Positions 62,401-64,000 of a DNA stretch of 64,000 bases are shown here, one piece after another (position 1 is the stretch's first letter; each line of letters begins with the position of its first letter). The notes beneath the pieces are model-generated. The model saw only the letters and a list, made by a program, of their open reading frames with translations. It made no database searches and was not told the DNA's origin. This DNA is from Mariniflexile sp044335535 (lineage in GTDB: Bacteria > Bacteroidota > Bacteroidia > Flavobacteriales > Flavobacteriaceae). Position numbers and translations under genes: made by a program. The stretch spans positions 248,001-312,000 of the forward strand of contig NZ_JBIQVZ010000004.1 of NCBI RefSeq assembly GCF_044335535.1. Reading direction: 5' to 3'.

Positions 62401-64000
62401 ATGACACAAAAAATGATAGTCCTTGTTATGCTTCTTGCAATAATCTGTGGATGCGGAAAAAATATAGAGAAGAACGATTACGAGGTTATTTCACCAAATG
62501 GCGTAAACAAAATTGAGTTTAAATTAATAGAAAATGAACCTAAATATGCCGTATATCATGGTGAAACTGAGGTTTTGTCACTTTCAGAGATGGGTTTTTT
62601 ATTAAAGGATAATGAAGATTTAAGTAAGGACTTTGAGATTATAAAGGTTGAGAACTCCAATTTTGATGACACTTGGGAACAGGTTTGGGGAGAAAAAAAG
62701 AAAATACGAAATCACTATAATCAATTAGTGGTCCATTTACAAAAGAAAGACGAAATCAAACGCAAACTAGATATACAGTTTCGTGCTTTTGATGATGGAA
62801 TTGCCTTTAGGTATGTCTATCCAAAACAAGAATCAAAGGATAGTATTTTTATCATGGATGAAAAGACAACCTTTAACTTAAAAGAAGACGGTCAAGCATG
62901 GTGGATTCCTGCCTATAGGGAAAACCGTTATGAATATTTATATGAGAAATCTCCGGTTAGTACTTTAGATACTGTACATACACCATTAACAATAGAAAGC
63001 AAAAGTGGATTGAAGTTGAGTTTTCATGAGGCCAATTTAATAGATTTTGCCAGTATGACCTTGGTTAATACTAAAGGCACACAATTGAAAACAGATTTAG
63101 TGCCTTGGTCAGACGGCGTGAAAGTTAGGGTAAAAGATACATTTACCTCATCATGGCGAACACTTCAAATAGGCGAGAGTGCTGGAGATTTAATTGACTC
63201 CTATTTGGTGTTGAATTTAAACGAACCTAATAAATTAGGTAATCCATCTTACGTAAAGCCGTATAAGTATTTTGGAATTTGGTGGGGCATGCATATTGGT
63301 AAATTTACATTTTGGGAAAGTGATGTACAAGGAGCAACCACTAAAAATGCTAAAGAGTATATTGATTTCACAGCAGAGAAAGGCTTTCATCATTTGCTGA
63401 TTGAAGGTTGGAACAAGGGCTGGACTCCTGCTTGGTACGAAAACCACATGCATATGTTTAGTTTTACTAAATGTGCCGATAACTTTGACATCGATAAGGT
63501 TGTTGAGTACGGAAAACAAAAAGAGGTAGAGCTTATAGGGTACCATGAAACAGGCTCAAATCTTATAAATTACATGAAACAAATTGACGAAGGATTTGCC
63601 ATGTACAAACGTTTGGGAATCCATACCGTTAAAATAGGACACGTAGGATCTAAATTAAATATGAAAGAGTGGCATCACGGACAGTTTGGAGTAAACTACT
63701 TTAGATATGTTTTGGAAAAAGCAGCTGAATATGATTTGGCAGTGTTTTATCACGAATCTATAAAAGATACTGGAGAACGCAGAACCTATCCAAACATGTT
63801 GGCTAGGGAAGCAGCTCGTGGACAAGAGTATAATGCTTGGAGCGAAGGAAATCCACCAAATCATGTCGTGACTCTACCTTTTACCAGAATGTTATCTGGA
63901 CCTATGGAATATACACCAGGTGTTTTGGACGTAGAGCTTAAACAAGGATTCTCTGGAAGAAGAATTCAAGGCACTACAGCACAGCAATTAGCTATGTATG
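62401..64000 (+). CDS. GH97 alpha-glucosidase-like lipoprotein, 3' end outside the window
   Basis: The first 533 residues of a glycoside hydrolase family 97 enzyme (SusB-like). MTQKMIVLVMLLAIICGC gives a lipoprotein or export signal. The N-terminal beta-sandwich (about 28-285) is followed by the barrel, with YFGIWWGMHIGKFTFW near residue 295, HHLLIEGWNKGW near 330, GYHETGSN near 380 and RTYPNMLAREAARGQE near 460. KIGHVG near 408 has Gly where retaining members have the nucleophile Asp, and Glu is present in GYHETG; both are features of inverting SusB-type enzymes. The frame is open to the last base. It probably cleaves alpha-glucosides delivered by the SusCD pair upstream. Confidence 0.93.
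   Translation, partial: MTQKMIVLVMLLAIICGCGKNIEKNDYEVISPNGVNKIEFKLIENEPKYAVYHGETEVLSLSEMGFLLKDNEDLSKDFEIIKVENSNFDDTWEQVWGEKKKIRNHYNQLVVHLQKKDEIKRKLDIQFRAFDDGIAFRYVYPKQESKDSIFIMDEKTTFNLKEDGQAWWIPAYRENRYEYLYEKSPVSTLDTVHTPLTIESKSGLKLSFHEANLIDFASMTLVNTKGTQLKTDLVPWSDGVKVRVKDTFTSSWRTLQIGESAGDLIDSYLVLNLNEPNKLGNPSYVKPYKYFGIWWGMHIGKFTFWESDVQGATTKNAKEYIDFTAEKGFHHLLIEGWNKGWTPAWYENHMHMFSFTKCADNFDIDKVVEYGKQKEVELIGYHETGSNLINYMKQIDEGFAMYKRLGIHTVKIGHVGSKLNMKEWHHGQFGVNYFRYVLEKAAEYDLAVFYHESIKDTGERRTYPNMLAREAARGQEYNAWSEGNPPNHVVTLPFTRMLSGPMEYTPGVLDVELKQGFSGRRIQGTTAQQLAMY

Overview
The window looks like a chromosomal stretch from a marine, polysaccharide-degrading member of the Bacteroidota, most likely Flavobacteriaceae. 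The signs are an AT-rich sequence, A-rich leaders with almost no Shine-Dalgarno sequences, three SusC/SusD pairs, type IX secretion C-terminal domains, many lipoproteins, and an almost complete alginate degradation pathway. No ribosomal RNA gene or CRISPR array was seen. One tRNA gene (Pro, GGG anticodon) is present.

Region 1 (1-29400) is an alginate utilisation locus. It opens inside a SusC receptor gene and continues with SusD, a two-domain PL6 lyase and an IPT/TIG surface glycan-binding lipoprotein. Next come an SDR reductase (probable DEH reductase), a sialate-O-acetylesterase-like esterase, a PL7 lyase lipoprotein, an alpha/beta-hydrolase esterase, a leucine-rich-repeat protein and a second PL6 lyase (both with T9SS tails), a divergent jelly-roll lyase-like protein and a PL17 oligoalginate lyase. 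The cytoplasmic branch follows: KdgF, a GntR/FadR regulator, an ExuT-like MFS transporter, a GlpD-like dehydrogenase, a decayed second kdgF copy, a divergent LacI regulator, KdgK, a phosphofructokinase with pyrophosphate-type active-site residues, and KdgA. Together these would take alginate outside the cell to unsaturated monouronate, DEH, KDG, KDPG, then pyruvate and glyceraldehyde-3-phosphate. Two near-identical long palindromes between lacI and kdgK are strong LacI operators.

Region 2 (29455-36000) holds a small lipocalin-like lipoprotein, thioredoxin reductase, a DUF4249/TonB-receptor pair on the minus strand, tRNA-Pro, and the frameshifted remnant of a Bacteroidota tyrosine recombinase. 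The remnant marks an old integration site at the tRNA.

Region 3 (36055-54037) is an unusual signal-transducing uptake locus: ECF sigma factor, FecR anti-sigma, an STN-domain SusC, SusD, two TlpA-type thioredoxin lipoproteins, an M16 metallopeptidase, a free DsbD N-terminal domain, full-length DsbD, a class V (cysteine-desulfurase-like) aminotransferase and alanine dehydrogenase. I infer a system for importing, reducing and degrading a disulfide-containing peptide or protein. The M16/DsbD part is visibly richer in G+C than its surroundings.

Region 4 (55146-64000) is a third SusC/SusD locus with a PKD-like lipoprotein. After 1.6 kb of apparently decayed sequence it ends in a GH97 alpha-glucosidase cut off by the window end, which suggests an alpha-glucan substrate.

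The intergenic spaces carry several dispersed repeat families: a leader hairpin of about 60 bp in three copies, a MITE-like element of about 180-195 bp in two copies, REP-like palindromes and short tandem repeats. All functional assignments come from reading motifs by eye; no database search was run.
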